Origin: Sindora glabra
Taxonomy: Eukaryota > Streptophyta > Magnoliopsida > Fabales > Fabaceae
Reading direction: 5' to 3'
Length of the DNA: 64,000 bases
Assembly: GCA_020226215.1 (NCBI GenBank)
Contig: CM035226.1
Coordinates: 94,822,895 to 94,886,894, forward strand
The notes beneath the pieces were generated by a model that made no database searches, was not told the DNA's origin, and saw only the letters and a program-made list of their open reading frames with translations. Numbering within the stretch: position 1 is the stretch's first letter; each line of letters opens with the position of its first letter. This document shows positions 1-14,200 of this stretch, in pieces. The position numbers were made by a program, and so were the translations under genes.

Positions 1-1145
1 TGAATAATTGTTCAAGAATTACTAGGCTTTATTTAATAAAGAATCAATCAATTACTTGAGATTTTTCATACTTTCCATGCTAAAATTCTAAATCAATTTA
101 ACATATCCATTCGTCATTTTCGTAGTGATAATGCTAAAGAATATTTTTCTACTCCATTTACATCTTATTTGTCCCAATATGGAATAATTCATCAATCTTC
201 TTGTGCAATTACTCCACAGCAAAAAGGGGTAGCTAAACAAAGAAATTGTTAGTTAATAGAAGTTTCACGTGCTTTATTATTTCATATGAAAGTGCCTAAG
301 ATTTTTTGAGTAGATGCAATTTTCACAACTTGTTTCTTGATTAATCAAATGCCTTCTTCAATTTTGATGGTCAGGTACATTGCTCCATTTTATTTCCTTC
401 CCAATCTTTGTTTTCTGTTTCCCCATGTATTTTTGGGTGTACTTGTTTTGTTCAAGATCATCATCCTTAGATATCTAAACTTGATCCAAAATCTTTGAAG
501 TGTGTTTTTCTTAGTTATTCTCGTACACAAAAAAAGGTATCGATGTTACTATCTTGATTTGCATTGTTATATTGTCTCGTCTGATATTACATTTTTTGAG
601 TCTATTCCTTTTTTTTATTCTTCTGGCTCTTCTCCCTCCATAATTGAGACTGAGTCTCTTGATAAATACTTCTTTGTGTATTTTGCTCCTCAAGAACCAC
701 AAGTCCCCTTAGAAAACAATTGGGCACGTCCTCCTATTAAAAATATTTATTCTCGCAGGAAGTAGATACTAGCAGCAACACCTCCCCCACTTAACAATGC
801 CGACCAACCTGAAACTGCGCCAATCATTGATGAATCACCAACTTCATCCCCTCTACCGGCTTCTTTCTCATCAGATCCTCCTCCCTTGTCATTTGATCTT
901 AACATCCCTATTGCCCACTGGAAAGATATATGTAGTTGCACTTAGCAAGATAACACTAATCAACCCAACTCTATTTCTAACTATGTATCCTACACTTCCC
1001 CGTCTCTATTTTCTCAATCATTTATTGCCTTACTTGATTCCTTCACTATTCCTAAGTCTAATATGGAAGCACTACCTCACTCTAGGTGGTGCGTTGCTAT
1101 GGAGAAAGAGATGCAGGCTCTTGCTGCAAATCAAACATAGGACAT
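1..1145 (+). pseudogene. Decayed Ty1/copia pol fragment (integrase to start of reverse transcriptase)
   Basis: Read with frame changes, the + strand gives the integrase core (SDNAKEYFS at about 128-155, then a diverged TPQQNGVAERKN-type block at about 212-250). The tract before the reverse transcriptase follows at about 480-1,060. It ends with the domain's typical entry, SRWCVAMEKEMQALAANQT, at about 1,083-1,140. Stops interrupt the frame, for example after RNC near 250. Similarity ends abruptly near 1,145 and the piece runs off the left edge. It is a dead remnant and probably lies in an SOS1 intron, because SOS1 exons are found on its right and the gene must continue to its left. Confidence 0.75.
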
Positions 1146-2144
1146 TGAGCATAATTTCTACCATCAAGTCTCCCTTTAGTTATCTTAGCAGGGGCTAGAA
1201 CTACCTCACTAACAATAGTTTTCAAAATTGTGAAACTTTCAGCCTTTCAGCTAGTTTTGGAATGACCTACAGCCATCATAAAATAAAATAAAATAAAAGA
1301 AGCGACAAAACACTAGATATTGTCCAAAAAGTATGCCCAGCCATAAAAATAGGAGCAAACCTGACCACCCAAAGAATGTTGCTGCAGAAAACAACAATCA
1401 AATACAAAGACGGAAGCACGTGGCATGCTAAACATAACCACTTGACACCCACTTGCAAACCAAAATTCTTCTGCTAAACAACTTGAACCAGAATTCGAAT
1501 GCTAGACAACCAGAACTGAAAAACAAAGAATGTTCAGCACAATACCACTATGCTGCGACATCGCCAAACAATTCAACCAAAAACCAAGTCACACTCAAAA
1601 GATTATGAGCATGTTGTCTTTTTGTTAGCATGCAGTCGATTCATGAGGGTAGAGATACGGAAAAGAAGAGAAGCAAAAAAGAAAAAAGAAAAAAAAATGG
1701 AAGGAATGTAACAAAGAACAGCAATAGGAGAGTTCTCTGACAATTTAGATGGGTAAGAAAGATGCTCCAGATACCATGTAGAATGAGAAGGAGAGATTTT
1801 CTGTAGCTGTAAGATCCCAATTGGAGTGTGGCTAATATATATTATAAACTAGGTCTATTTACAAAGTAAGTTGTAATGATTGAAATACCCTTATAAAAAA
1901 ACCTAGACTAAACAAATAATATATCAAACAGGTCACAATTGCTAGGTCTACCATGACTATGCTCATTTCAGTTCAATTGTCTCATTTATCTACCTTCCTC
2001 CCATCATTGACCACTTCATTAGCTTGATGTCAAAAATATTATAAACAGAATAATATTGTGACTAGTAATCCAGAACTCTCAAACTTCTGGGGGTGGGATT
2101 CAAACCACAGAATATTATAAACAGAATGTAAGGAGTGAGATTAC
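1146..2144. other. Presumed SOS1 intron 11 sequence, no exon seen
   Basis: No exon matching the next part of SOS1 (the GNSWG-type block) was found here on the minus strand. The next exon must therefore lie beyond the left edge. The tract has a short (TAAAA)n run at about 1,280-1,300, an A/G-rich tract at about 1,660-1,700 and a possible LTR/primer-site remnant at 1,765-1,914. Confidence 0.5.
1765..1914 (-). repeat. Possible copia LTR end with primer binding site
   Basis: On the minus strand the sequence reads CTACA directly followed by TGGTATCTGGAGC (about 1,765-1,777). This resembles the initiator-tRNA-Met primer site TGGTATCAGAGC that follows many copia LTRs. A TATA-like stretch (TATAATATATATTAGC) lies further upstream, as expected inside an LTR, and a TGTTTAG start may lie at 1,914. 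No coding region of this element was identified, so the call rests on the primer-site-like motif alone. Confidence 0.3.
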
Positions 2145-2200
2145 CATCAGCAAAAATATTGTGACCACCTGAAAGAACACCTTCAGCTATAACAACTCCA
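2145..2200 (-). CDS. SOS1: SOS1 exon 11 (last exon in window)
   Basis: 56 nt, acceptor ttgcag/TGGAGT, donor GATG/gtaatc. It encodes GVVIAEGVLSGGHNIFAD and ends in phase 1. The following exon was not found between position 1 and 2,144. Confidence 0.88.
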
Positions 2201-5200
2201 CTGCAAAAACAAAAAAATTATATATATATATAGAAGAAAATTTATCAAGGTAATATATTATTAATAATGTAGGACGTGTGAAAACTAATGCCAACCACCA
2301 TAACAATAACTATTTGATTTATTCCAAAATGGAATGAACTACCTTTGCACATATCAATGAACTACAGTATTGTTTATACGTTGGATTGAATTCTTACCTC
2401 AAAATAAAAATTAATGTATTGGCAATATAAGCAACCATTTCCCTGGCAGAAATTAAAGGAAAGATTAAACGTTTTTACATATCTAAGTCACATATGAATA
2501 TCAGAAAGTGAAGATACATTCCATAACAAGGAGAGATCTCAATTGAGTTCTAGCAGCCACGGGACATACAATCACCATTTTGGCTTCAAGTCACATTATT
2601 TTTATCTTTTCCAACTATTGAATAGAAAATAAGGACCAAGGATGAGCTGCCCTCCTAAACCAAATTCAAAACTTCCTTATACACCAAAACTGTAGATTGC
2701 CCTATATCTCCACAGATCCAGAGAAATTCTTATATGCACAGCCTGTACCGCACCACCTATTAAGTAGACATATAACCCGAGGAGAGAGTTAAAAAGTGTC
2801 ATTATTAGTTTCAACTTTCTCTCCCCTCTGCTCTCAATAAAGCACTATCTTGGAATTTTGTGCCTAACTAATAATACTACCTTTTCACTTTCTCTTCCCT
2901 TTAATTGTTGATTAGTACACGTGTGACATGATGCAAATTGTACAGACAAGAATCTCTCACAAGTCCAACCACGTGAAAGAAGCAGCCATTAGCTGAGCAA
3001 GCACAAAGAAGCAAGAAGGAATAAAAAGAAAGCTCAGAGAACTCTTGTAAAAGACCTCTTGAAGTAAAACCTAAGTGGATGCAAAATAACTATTTTACAC
3101 GTTAAGGAGAAGAATCACTGGCCAAAGACCAGTAATTTTAAATCTTTGCTCATCTAGCATTTATTTCCTCTTTCGTTTTCGCTAGCATTATATCAATATT
3201 TTAGTTAAAAATAACAACAATAAAAGAAATAGTCATTTTTAGGGTCAAATCATATACTGACATGACATTTTTAAAATACAAGAAAAAGTAGAATAAAAGG
3301 CTTACCAAAAGTTATGCAAGCTCTGTTGACTTTCACCCTTAAATGCTGTCTTTGCAACAGCAGAATAGAACCTGTCCACGGAAGAATTCCAATTTGAGAT
3401 GTATAAAGTTTGAGATGCAAAGACACTTTGTATTAAGCACAACTTACATTCCTAAAGTCATCACTGCCAGCACACCAGAGACCTCAGCACTCTCTTGAGC
3501 CTATCAGAAAAAGAACTGGCCATCAATTTTTATACTAGAGTATCAATTCAAAAGCACCACTATGTCACAAAATCAAGTATGATGTTACAATTCAACAATA
3601 GCAAAATTGATTTGAATTAAACATACAATTGACAAGCAAAGAAGATTTTGCTTGATTCAAAGTTACTTTCCATACCCAGACTACTATAAATAATGGAAAT
3701 CACTCATCACCAAACCCAGACACGATTCCACCATCATATGGACATGTCAAAGAAATGAAATGAGGAAGTTCATGTTACATTTGGTTGGATGGAATGAAAT
3801 GGGATGAGAACAGAAACAGGATTAGGAAAGAGAATGGGTAAGAAGTTTGTTTGGTAGGCAATGTTTAATATGAATGAATGCCCATTCCCTAAGGAATGAC
3901 CATTTCGTCCATCATTCTTGAAATGGATATATAACAAGAATATCCTCAGTATCCCCCCCCCCCATTCCAAAACTATCCTTTTTTGAATGAATAAAGAAAA
4001 CCTTCTTAAATCCTATTCAACATTGTTGACATTGTAAAATTCTACAATCATCATCTTTGATTGATCCTACCATTATCTTTGATTGATTCTGCTGCTATCC
4101 TGTTATCTTTGATTGATTCTGCTTTGATTATATTCCTCTTTTGTACAATATCTTCTTTCTTTATTAGGATAGATAATCAGATCAGATTTATTCTTATATA
4201 TCTGATCTGTATTAGGACAGACAATTAGGACAAATTTGTTCCTATAATTCAACCCTATTTTAGGAAGATAATTATGGGCTTTTATCTATAAAATGTAACA
4301 ATCCTTTGTACATGAAAATATACAGTTTTCAGATCAGTTTTTTATTTACAACTTGGTATCAGAGCTCCCGATCTAGGAGACTCTGCTTCCACACACCAAG
4401 CCTGCAAAACGTAGCCTGCCTTCATTGCAGAATAGCCACCTTCATTGTGGCAGATCCCTTGTTTATCCCTACTGCATAATTACTGAAACCCTACAAGTTA
4501 CCTCTGTTTCAGGAACCTGAACCTTGCTAACAGACCCTAGCCATCACTTAAAATCTTCCTCATGTCTGACCCAGAAATGACCAAAATCTCTAGCACCTAT
4601 CAAACCACAAACCCAGGCTCAACAACCCTAAATCCCAATGATCTACCTGTCTTGCATGTAACATATTGCCTTAATGGAAAAACATTACTTACAATGGGCT
4701 CAAGTCATCCGAACTACTCTCAAAGGTCGTCGCAAATTGAACCATATTGAGGGAACTACACCTAAGAAGGAAGATCCACAATTTGAGATGTGTGATGATG
4801 AGGACTCCCTTATTATGACATGGCTTTGGAATTCTATAACTTCTGAAATTAGCAAAAATTGTATGTTCCTATTGCTCAAGGAATCTGGGAAAATCTACGC
4901 CAAACCTATTCCATGAAGCAAGATCTATCACCTTGTTTTGACATGAAGACTAAAATTTTTAGCATTAAATAGGGTGCACTTTCAATAACAGACTACTATG
5001 AGACCTTAAATGGCCTTTGGATTGAATTGGATCAATATCAAAATCTGAGAATGGAATATAGTAAGGATAAAACCAAATTGGCACAATTTATTGAGAGGGA
5101 TAGGATCTTTGAATTTCTCTCTGGACTGAACCCTGAATATGATCCTATTCGGGTTCAGATATTGGGAAAAGAAAAACTTCCCTCACTCTCTAAAGTTTTC

Positions 5201-8200
5201 CATACAGTTCATGGTGAAAAAAGTCATAGAATTGTCATGCTGGATGACAAACCAACTAAAGGATCAGCACTAGCTACTGGTAGGACTATCAAACCAATTC
5301 CTCAGTCTTCCTCTTCCAAATCTGGACGGTGGTGCACTTATTGCAAGAAAACTGGTCACATCAAGGAAAACTGCTTCAAACTTCATGGAAAGGATCAAGT
5401 TTTGAGCCGTACTAGTCGATTTAAGAATATTAATCAAGCCCAAGCACATCTGACTAGTAAAGAACCTGAGACTATGGCAGATGATCCTCAAATTGAGGAA
5501 GAAATTCCATCCCTCGGTAAAGAGGAATTGGAACGCTTACGAACTCTCATGAATTCCCTTAGTAAGCCCTCTGCTTCTTGCTCTTTAGCTATGAATGGTA
5601 AGAATCTATGTTCCTTATCATCTCATGCTTTTATGGCTGCCTTTAAGGATTCTTGGATTCTTGGATTCTTGACTCTGGTGCAATAGACCATATGACCTTT
5701 CATCTCTCTTATTTCACATCTTATCAACCCTTTTCTAATAGTCATCATCTAATTGTGGCTAATGGCTCCTATACATCAGTTGCAAGTTGGTGTGATATTA
5801 AACTCAGTCCCTCCTTGAACTTACAAGATGTACTTTATGTTCCTAAACTCTCTACTAATCTTGTCTCTATCCATAAGCTCGCCAAGGAGCTAAATTGTGC
5901 TGTAACCTTTTTTCATTCCCACTGTGTATTTCAGGATCTAGTTATAGGGAGGACGATTGGAGTTACTAAGGAACAAGGAGGGTTGTACCATTTTATCAAT
6001 ATAGAAACTTCAAATAGATCTGGTTAGGAGGTGTTACATTCTGGTTACCATTCCTATTCTAAAACCCCTACTGCTCAAATCTAGCTTCAACACAAACGAC
6101 TTGGACATCCTCCATTTGCCCTACTTAAATCTATATTTCCTTATTTATTTTTGAAAGAGTCTGTTGAGTCCTTTAATTGTAATGTATTTCAACTTGCAAA
6201 ACATCATCATGACAATTTTCCTTCAAGTTCTAATAAAAATTTTGAACCTTTTTGCCTTATTCATACTGATGTTTGGGGCCCTACTATTGTTCCTAATGTT
6301 TCTGGGGCAAAGTAGTTTGTCTCATTTATTAATGATTGCACCCAAGTTACCTGATTATTTCTTATGAAAAAAAATCTAAAGTGTATCAATTGTTTGTTCA
6401 ATTTTATCATATGATTCAAATTCAATTTGGAAATCTATCAAGTGCTTGAGGTTTGATAATGGTAGAGAGTATGTGAATCAAAATCTCCCTAGTTTTCTTA
6501 AGGAAAAAAGTATTGTTCATAAACTTACATGTGCGGAAACACCCCAACAAAATGGCGTGGCTGAAAGAAAAAATAGACACTTACTTGAAATTATCAAGGC
6601 ATTATTATTCCAAATGGCAGTTCCTAATTCATATTGGGGGGAAGCTGTTTTAACTGCCACCTATTTAATAAACCGGTTGTCTTCTTAGGTTCTTGGTGAT
6701 GTTAGTCCTATCCATGTTATGTCATCTCTCTATCCTTCAGTTCCTATCATGAAAAATCTGGAACCTTGTGTCTTTGGTTGTATTGCTTTTGTTCATGTAC
6801 ATCGCCAACATCGTAGTAAACTTGATCCTCGTGCTATTAAATGTATTTTTCTTGGATATGCTCTTGATAAAAAGGGGTATTAATTTTACCACCCTTCAAG
6901 TCAAAGTTTTTTTGTCTCCATGGATGTCACTTTTAAAGAAAACCCACCATTCTTTACTCCTTCACAACCACAAAAGGAAAGCAATACTTCAAAAGTAGAT
7001 ATTTTCTCACCAAACTATGGCATTCCACTGTCCCATTCTGATATACCCTCTAATGCTTCAGAATTAACACCTTCTACTGGTCCTCCACTTGAAGCTATTA
7101 AAGTTGGTCCACCAAAATTAGTATATCAAAGGAGGAGACAACCTGAACTGAACCTTCAACAACTCCAAGCATCTAAACCAATTGTAAGTACTCAAGACAC
7201 TGGTCCATGTGATTCTGAACTTGATATTTCAAATATTTTCTTGATCAACTGTGATCCTAACTCAGATGACTTACCCATTGCATTGAGAAAAGGAAAAAGG
7301 TCCTATGCTAAATATCCTATCTCTCAATTTATCTCTTCTAAACATCTTTCTTTGCAGCACCAGAACTTTATTGCAGCCATTGATTCTATAAGAATTCTTG
7401 CAACAGTCGAGGAAGCCATAAAGGATAAAAACTAGATTCAAGCTATGAATGAAGAAATGAGGGCATTGGAAAAGAATGGAATAGGGGAATTAGTTGAAAG
7501 ACCCAATAAAAAGAGACCGGTAGGGTGTAGATAGATATACACTGTCAAATATAAGTCTAATGGCACATTGGATCGGTAAAAAGTAAGGTTAGTTGCAAAA
7601 GGGTACACACAAACCTATGGAATAAACTATGAGAAGACCTTTGCTCTAGTGGCTAAGATGAACACAGCAAGGATTCTACTCTCTCTTGCTACTCATTTCC
7701 AATGGGAACTTAATCAATTAGATGTAAAAAATGCTTTCCTTCACAGAGATTTGGAGGAGGAAGTTTATACGGAGATGCCCCTAGGATATGATTCCTATGG
7801 TGAGAAGAATAAGGTATGCAAGCTGAAAAAGGCTGTATATGAAATCAAACAATCTCCTCGTGGCTGGTTTAGGAGATTCACCAAGACAATGGTAACCTTC
7901 GGGTACAAACAAAGCCAAGGTGACCATACACTTCTCATTAAGCATTAACTAGAAGGTAAACTCACAATTCTGCTTGTGTATATGGATGATATTATTATTT
8001 CAGGGGATGATATAGCTGAAAAGTTACTTCTAAAGAAGAGGTTGGCGATTGAGTTTGAAATAAAAGATATAGGGAGATTAAAATATTTCCTTGGAATTGA
8101 AGTTACCTACTCTAAACAAGGTATATTTATTTCCCAGCAAAAATATATTCTAGATCTTCTCAAGGAGACAGGAAAACTTGGATGTAAAGTTACTAGTGTA

Positions 8201-11200
8201 CTCATTGAACAAAATCATAGAATAGGTAACGATGAAGAAAGCCCAAAAATTGATAGAACTCAGTATCAAAGACTAGTTGGGAAATTAATATATTTGGCAC
8301 ATACAAGACCAGACTTGGCATATGCTATTAGCATCATTAATCAGTTTATGCATGATCCAAGGAGAAGACATTTACAAGCTATAGATTGGGTATTGCAATA
8401 TCTAAAAGCTACACTAGGAAGAGGATTATTATTTAAGAGGGATGAAAGTCTATCCATGGAACTCTTAACTGACGCTGATTATGCAGGTTCAGTGACTGAC
8501 AGAAGATCTACTTCAAGTTACTGCATGTTTCTTGGAGGAAATTTGGTAACATGGAGAAGCAAGAAGCAAAATGCAATTGCTAGGTCAAGTACAGAGGCAA
8601 AATTTTGAGTTATGGCATAGGGAATATGCGTTATTGTGGATGAAAATCATTCTGGATAACTTAAAAATAAAATATAAAACTCCTATGAAGTTGTTCTGTA
8701 ACAACAAGTCAGCTATTAATGTTACACATAATCCACTTCAGCATGACCGATCAAGCATATAGAGATTGACCGTCATTTTATCAAAGAAAAATTAGATAGT
8801 GGGCTAATCATTATAGCATATGTTCCTCCAGGACATCAATTAGCTAATGTACTCACTAAAGGTCTTCCTACAGAATGATTCCAAGAGTTTACTAGCAAGC
8901 TGGGAATGATAGATATCCATTCACCAGCTTGAGGGAGGGTGTTGAGATTGTAAAATTCTACTATCATCATCTTTGATTGATCCTACCGTTATCTTTGATT
9001 GATTCTACTGTTATCCTATTATCTGTGATTAATTCTATTTTGATTGTATTCCTTTTTAGTACAATATCTTCTTTCTTTATTAGGATAGATAATCAGATCA
9101 GATTTATTCTTATAAATCTGATCTGTATTAGGATAGATAATTAGGACAGATTTGTTCCTATAATTCAGCCCTATTTTAGGAAGATAATTATGGGCTTTTA
9201 TCTATAAAATGTAACAATCCTTTGTACATGAAAATATACAGTTTTCATATCAATTTTTTATTTACAACTATATTATATTGCATTACTTATTTTTATATAA
9301 ATATTTAAAATATTTTTTCCTACATCAATAGAAGGCTAGCAAACTTACCAAAAAAACCGATGCCATATTTTCAAAAAAAAATGGAGGAGATTTTTGGCAA
9401 TTAGCATAATGAATGTCCACTTAATATGATTTATGTAAAATATTATTAGTTATTACTATTTTGTTGGCATTGCCTTATTAGTTAATTAACTAATATTTGA
9501 TTGCTATATAATTTGTGGAGTTAAGGCAATTTTCATTGCTTTTGAATTTATCATCTTTTGTTACAAGCTTATTGTTGTCATTGACTATTTTTCCAAATCC
9601 CATTTCTATAATATTTTTCTTCACCCTACATAAAAAATGGAATAGTTCCCATTCATTCCTAATTGTATTAAACATAATCATGGAATGATCATTCCATTCT
9701 ATTCCGTTCCGTTCCGTTCCTATACCCATTCTCATTCCATCCAACCAAACATAACATCACTGTATTGAAACTTTAGGGAATATGCAATCGAGAATGACCA
9801 AACATGTACTTTTAACCAAGAGGATAGTACAAAGGAAACCAACCATAGATTAAAAGGGTGGGATAAGTTATACCCACACAGCAAACATTATTTATGGAAA
9901 ACAATATTCAACCCCTATATGCTTTACCCAATGTTCACTTTGCACCCTTGGGGTTTACTTATTTAAAATAAAAACACCCTGAGTAATTCTTCATCCAAAA
10001 CCTTGAATTTGTCCAACCAAGTTCACAAAAATGCAAAATTATATAATATTTTCAAATGTCCCATTGTATAGCATAAAGTTGAACTAATGAGCAAGAATCA
10101 AAATAGCCATTTTATATAGAAGATAGCATGATCAAATAAATGGTGACAACCTAAATATGATGCATAGTTCAAAAACTTTCCATAAACAAATGTGATAAAA
10201 TTTAAGGCTCTGGATAGGATTCTAGATGGATAATAGCCAAAGCTGGTTTGAGGTTAACTATAGTAAAACCACTTGGGCAAAGTGACACACTAAGACCACA
10301 AAGGGATCAAAAGCAAAGAGGCAACTACAATATATTGGAGAGTCCTAGAAAAGGTAATATAATTACATCTTGCCTAAAAATTTGATTTTGGATAGAGTTC
10401 AATCGCGCCATGTAATCTATGTAACCGACCTCATTTAGTGGGATAAAGTTTTGTTGTTGTATTATTTTATTTTTATTTATATATTCTATGTATTTTGTAT
10501 TTTCTTCAATTTAATTTTATTTTATTTTTTTCTTTTGGCAATGGATAGGAGTCCCTAGTATTTGCCATTTAAATTTAGCAATTCTATATTAGGCATGTTA
10601 GAATATAATAGAAAATTATCTTGATTAAAAATTATGTTACATTAGACAACATCTTATATTGATATGATTAATACTAGATTCTAGATTATGTTATAAGCTA
10701 GCTTATCTTGCACCCAAAGTCTAAGGATAATAGTTTTATGTTTCTTATGAGGTCTATATAAATAAAATATTAGGATTGAGTGTTATGCAACAACTCAAAC
10801 TTCTATTCATTTAATAATATATCAATGTTCTCCTTTTGATTCTCTAACTTTTCTCTACTATTTTTTCATATAAATCCTAATCATATTTCTCAATATGATA
10901 TCAAAGCGGTACCATCCACTATGAGTTTATAAATTATATCACTACCAATAACATCAAAGGTTAGATTGTCGATGATATAAAATTTAAGTTTATTTACTTT
11001 TTGAGTTGAGTTTTTTAGTTTTACTAAAAAAAGAAAAAATATAAAAAGTTCAAAGTTAGTTGTTTCTTTGGGTTTATTTATTTTCTAGTTTTTTTTTTTA
11101 ATTTTGAGTGAAAGTAAAAGGAAAAAATAGTTAAAAAATATTTATAAAAGAGTTTTAGTGATAAAAAGGGAGATTTTGTAGAAAAAAAGAAAACTTTAAA

Positions 11201-14200
11201 AAAAAGAATCAATAACTATATTAGCATTAGGAAAGAACCCAATAATGCATAGTGGGTGTGTTGTGCTAGATAACTGCCTTGCAGCAAAATCTCCTGTAGC
11301 TCACCAACGAAGATAATAGGTGAAGAAGGTCATTGTTAAATCGTAATAAATATAATTGAATTTATTAGCTGTAATTAGCTAGTGATTAGAATAAATTAGC
11401 AAATGTTTAAACATAACTCTTGGGATTTTATTTGTTAGCATTAAAACATATTGATTGTAATTTTGCTATATAAACAACCAAGGCTAAGATGATTTTCTCA
11501 AGTCATTTTTAACAATCTCAAGTTGGTATCAAAGCCCTCACATTAAGGGACTCTGCTTCTGCTCTATTTCTCCTATACTAAGCTTCAAGCTCCTTTCTTT
11601 CTCTAGCCAGAATTGTCTACCTAAGAACCATTTTTTTCTACCCAGAACTCTAATTTTCCATTCTTTACATAAACAAACCCAAACACAAACACATTCCCAT
11701 CCTCCAAAATTTAAAACCACCTTCTTTTTTGCTTAAACATAGACTCATCCTCCAAACTTCTGAATTACGCATTTTTTTCCCACAAAAACCATCAAAACAT
11801 TGAAGCACAAACCATACCTAATTTGTTTGCCTTGATTCACGAAGCAACATTGCAATTTTTCAAAAGCCACCATCAAAATTAGTGTTGCCAGCAAATTTCC
11901 AACCACCCTCCTCAACGCAACATCAACACACCACTTCCAGACACACGCGGGGTCCATGTACCATTGTCCCAGGTGCACGTGCGCCACATGTGCCACCACA
12001 AGTTGACCATAGCTTCTTCCTAACTCCTTCTGTTATCTTATTTTATCAATCCAATCACCATATTCCCCTTTCTTTGTCAATTCCCAGCCTTTAAAAAAAA
12101 TTGCAAAACAAAACCAAACCAAATCGAACCATCCAAACACAAACAACACACTCTATCTCTGAACACCCTTTCTACACCTCCCCCTCTACCTTTCTCAATC
12201 AATGGCTTCCTTTTCTTTTTTACCCTCCATTATGTCTACTTCTAAACTCAATAATTCTAACAATATTTTTTTTTTTTTGCAATTTCTGATACTCCCACAA
12301 TTACTACTACAAAATTAAATGGGTTCAACTATTCCTCATGTAGTGTTTCAGTTTTATTATGGTTCAAAGGACAAGATTATTATGAATACTTGACTACAAA
12401 GGTTAAAGATGTTCATGCACATAAATAGAGTGAGTGAAACAAGATTAATGCACAATTATGTGTAATATTGTGACAATTCATTGATCCTAGTTTGTTGCGT
12501 ATTTTTCAACCTTATGACACTTGTTACACCTATTGGGAGGAAACCAAGAATCTATACTCCAATATATTCAATGATTGTATGAAGTTGTGGCCAAGTTAAA
12601 GGATTTAAAATAAGAATCAGACCTTTTTTCTTATGTTAGCATTGCCAAAACAACAATAGCCCACTATAAGAAACTTTTGCCCATCACTGTTGACATTAAA
12701 GAGCAAGAGAAATAACAAGATAAGTTTCTTATAGTCTTTATTTTTGCTTGTTTAAATTCTTACCTTAACGCCTTTCATCAATAAACATTGGACAATGCAG
12801 AAGTTTCTACAACAAAAGTGTTAACCAACCATCTATTACAATTACCCACCTCGACCACTCCGATTAATATTGAAAACTCTACTTTGATGACACATATTGG
12901 TGATCATAGACAGGGACGACGTGGTGGTTGCAACAATTAAGGAGCACATAGTAGTGGTGGTTCAGGCAATCAACCTTAATATACTTACTATCATAAACCA
13001 AAACATACCCAAGATAGATACTTTGCTCTACATAACCAACCTCCTCAATCTACCAATGTTGTTCAATCTAATTCCACCATTGTGGTTCAATTTGGTTCCA
13101 AATCAATTGATGAGTCCTCTTTCTTTTCTAATCCAGAATTCGAGAATTCTTGAAAGGACAATTTCTTCAATACAAGACATTCAAATAGGAATATATACAT
13201 TTTATATCCATTGTAGACATAGGTAATTCTATTGCTTGCTTATCTCATTCTGCATCTCATGATCGCTGGATTTTTTATTTAAGAGATTTTGATCACATAT
13301 TTAATAATTAATTTCTTTTTACTCATCTTAATTGCACTGCTAAATTAATTGCACTGCTAAATTCCTTCCTTCAATTCTATCAGTCAACTTACCTGAACTC
13401 ACAATTGTTCTATAACATTCTTTTTTTATTCTTTTTGTGATACAAGATCAAGGTATAAAGAAGCCAATTAGTACCAGACGTGAGTGAAGAAAACTTTACT
13501 ACATTCAACTAACATCAATTACTTGTGTTGCTGCAAAGTCTGCAGAATTAATCTGCTGTCGTCTGGGTCATTCGAGTCTTTCAAAACTACAAAAAATGGT
13601 TCCAAGTCTTTCAAAATTAAAGTCCTTAGATTGTGAGTCATACTCACTTAGTAAACATGTTCATAGTTCTTTCTCTAATAAAGCTATTAGTTGAGCTAAG
13701 TTTTTGTTTTCTTTAATTCATTCTAATGTATAGACTCCTAGTCGTGTCTATACCACTTTAGGTTTGTGGTATTTTGTAATCTTCATTGATGATTATTCTT
13801 GGCATACTTAGTTATATTTGAGGAAGGATCGTTCTGAATTTTTTTCATTTTCTGAATCCTTTATTTTTGAGATTCGTACCCAATTTAGAATAACTATACG
13901 AGCACTTCGTAGTGAAAATGCTCATGAAGAGTAAGGTATCTTTTGACTCCTTAAATTATTTAATGAGATTTTGAGATCTAAGAAAATCCCAATAAGTAGA
14001 GGAGAAGTATTTTAGTGCTTATATATAAGAATAAAGAAGATATCCAGAACTGTGCAGACTATCGAGGGATAGAACTTATAAGCCATAACATGAAACTATA
14101 GAAAAAAGTGATTGAGTACTGATTAAAAAACAAGACTAGAATTGCAGAGAACTAATTTGGATTTATGTCAAGAAAATCTATAATAGAAGCTATTTATCTT

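Larger units (their letters stand above)
4024..9266 (+). mobile_element. Full-length Ty1/copia retrotransposon in SOS1 intron 7 (copia-A)
   Basis: Two LTRs of 327 bp (4,024-4,350 and 8,940-9,266) both begin TGTTGA.ATTGTAAAATTC and end TTATTTACA. They differ at about 20 positions by hand count, or about 94% identity. A primer site TGGTATCAGAGC follows the left LTR, and a purine tract GAGGGAGGG precedes the right one. The interior carries gag, protease, integrase, reverse transcriptase and RNase H in copia order, broken by several stops and frameshifts. It is antisense to SOS1. A clean 5-bp target duplication could not be assigned: AACAT lies on the left and ACTAT on the right. Confidence 0.93.
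3771..9757. mobile_element. MITE-like element with terminal inverted repeats, split by a copia insertion
   Basis: The left end (3,771-3,810) reads ATGTTACATTTGGTTGGATG and continues GAATGAAATGGGATGAG. The right end, read in reverse (9,757 downward), is ATGTTATGTTTGGTTGGATG continuing GAATGAGAATGGG. These form an imperfect inverted repeat of about 35 bp. Without the copia element at 4,024-9,266 the two halves give a unit of about 740 bp with no transposase coding. The superfamily is uncertain: the TTTGGTTGGATGGAATG end type is shared by several plant MITE groups, and I found no clean target-site duplication. Confidence 0.55.

Noticed and set aside
4019..9271. Target-site duplication for copia-A
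   Set aside because: The flanking pentamers AACAT and ACTAT agree at only three of five positions, so no duplication is claimed.
11745..12289. Short overlapping frames on both strands in the copia-C leader
   Set aside because: They lie between the primer site and gag, lack domain motifs and differ in the sister copy.
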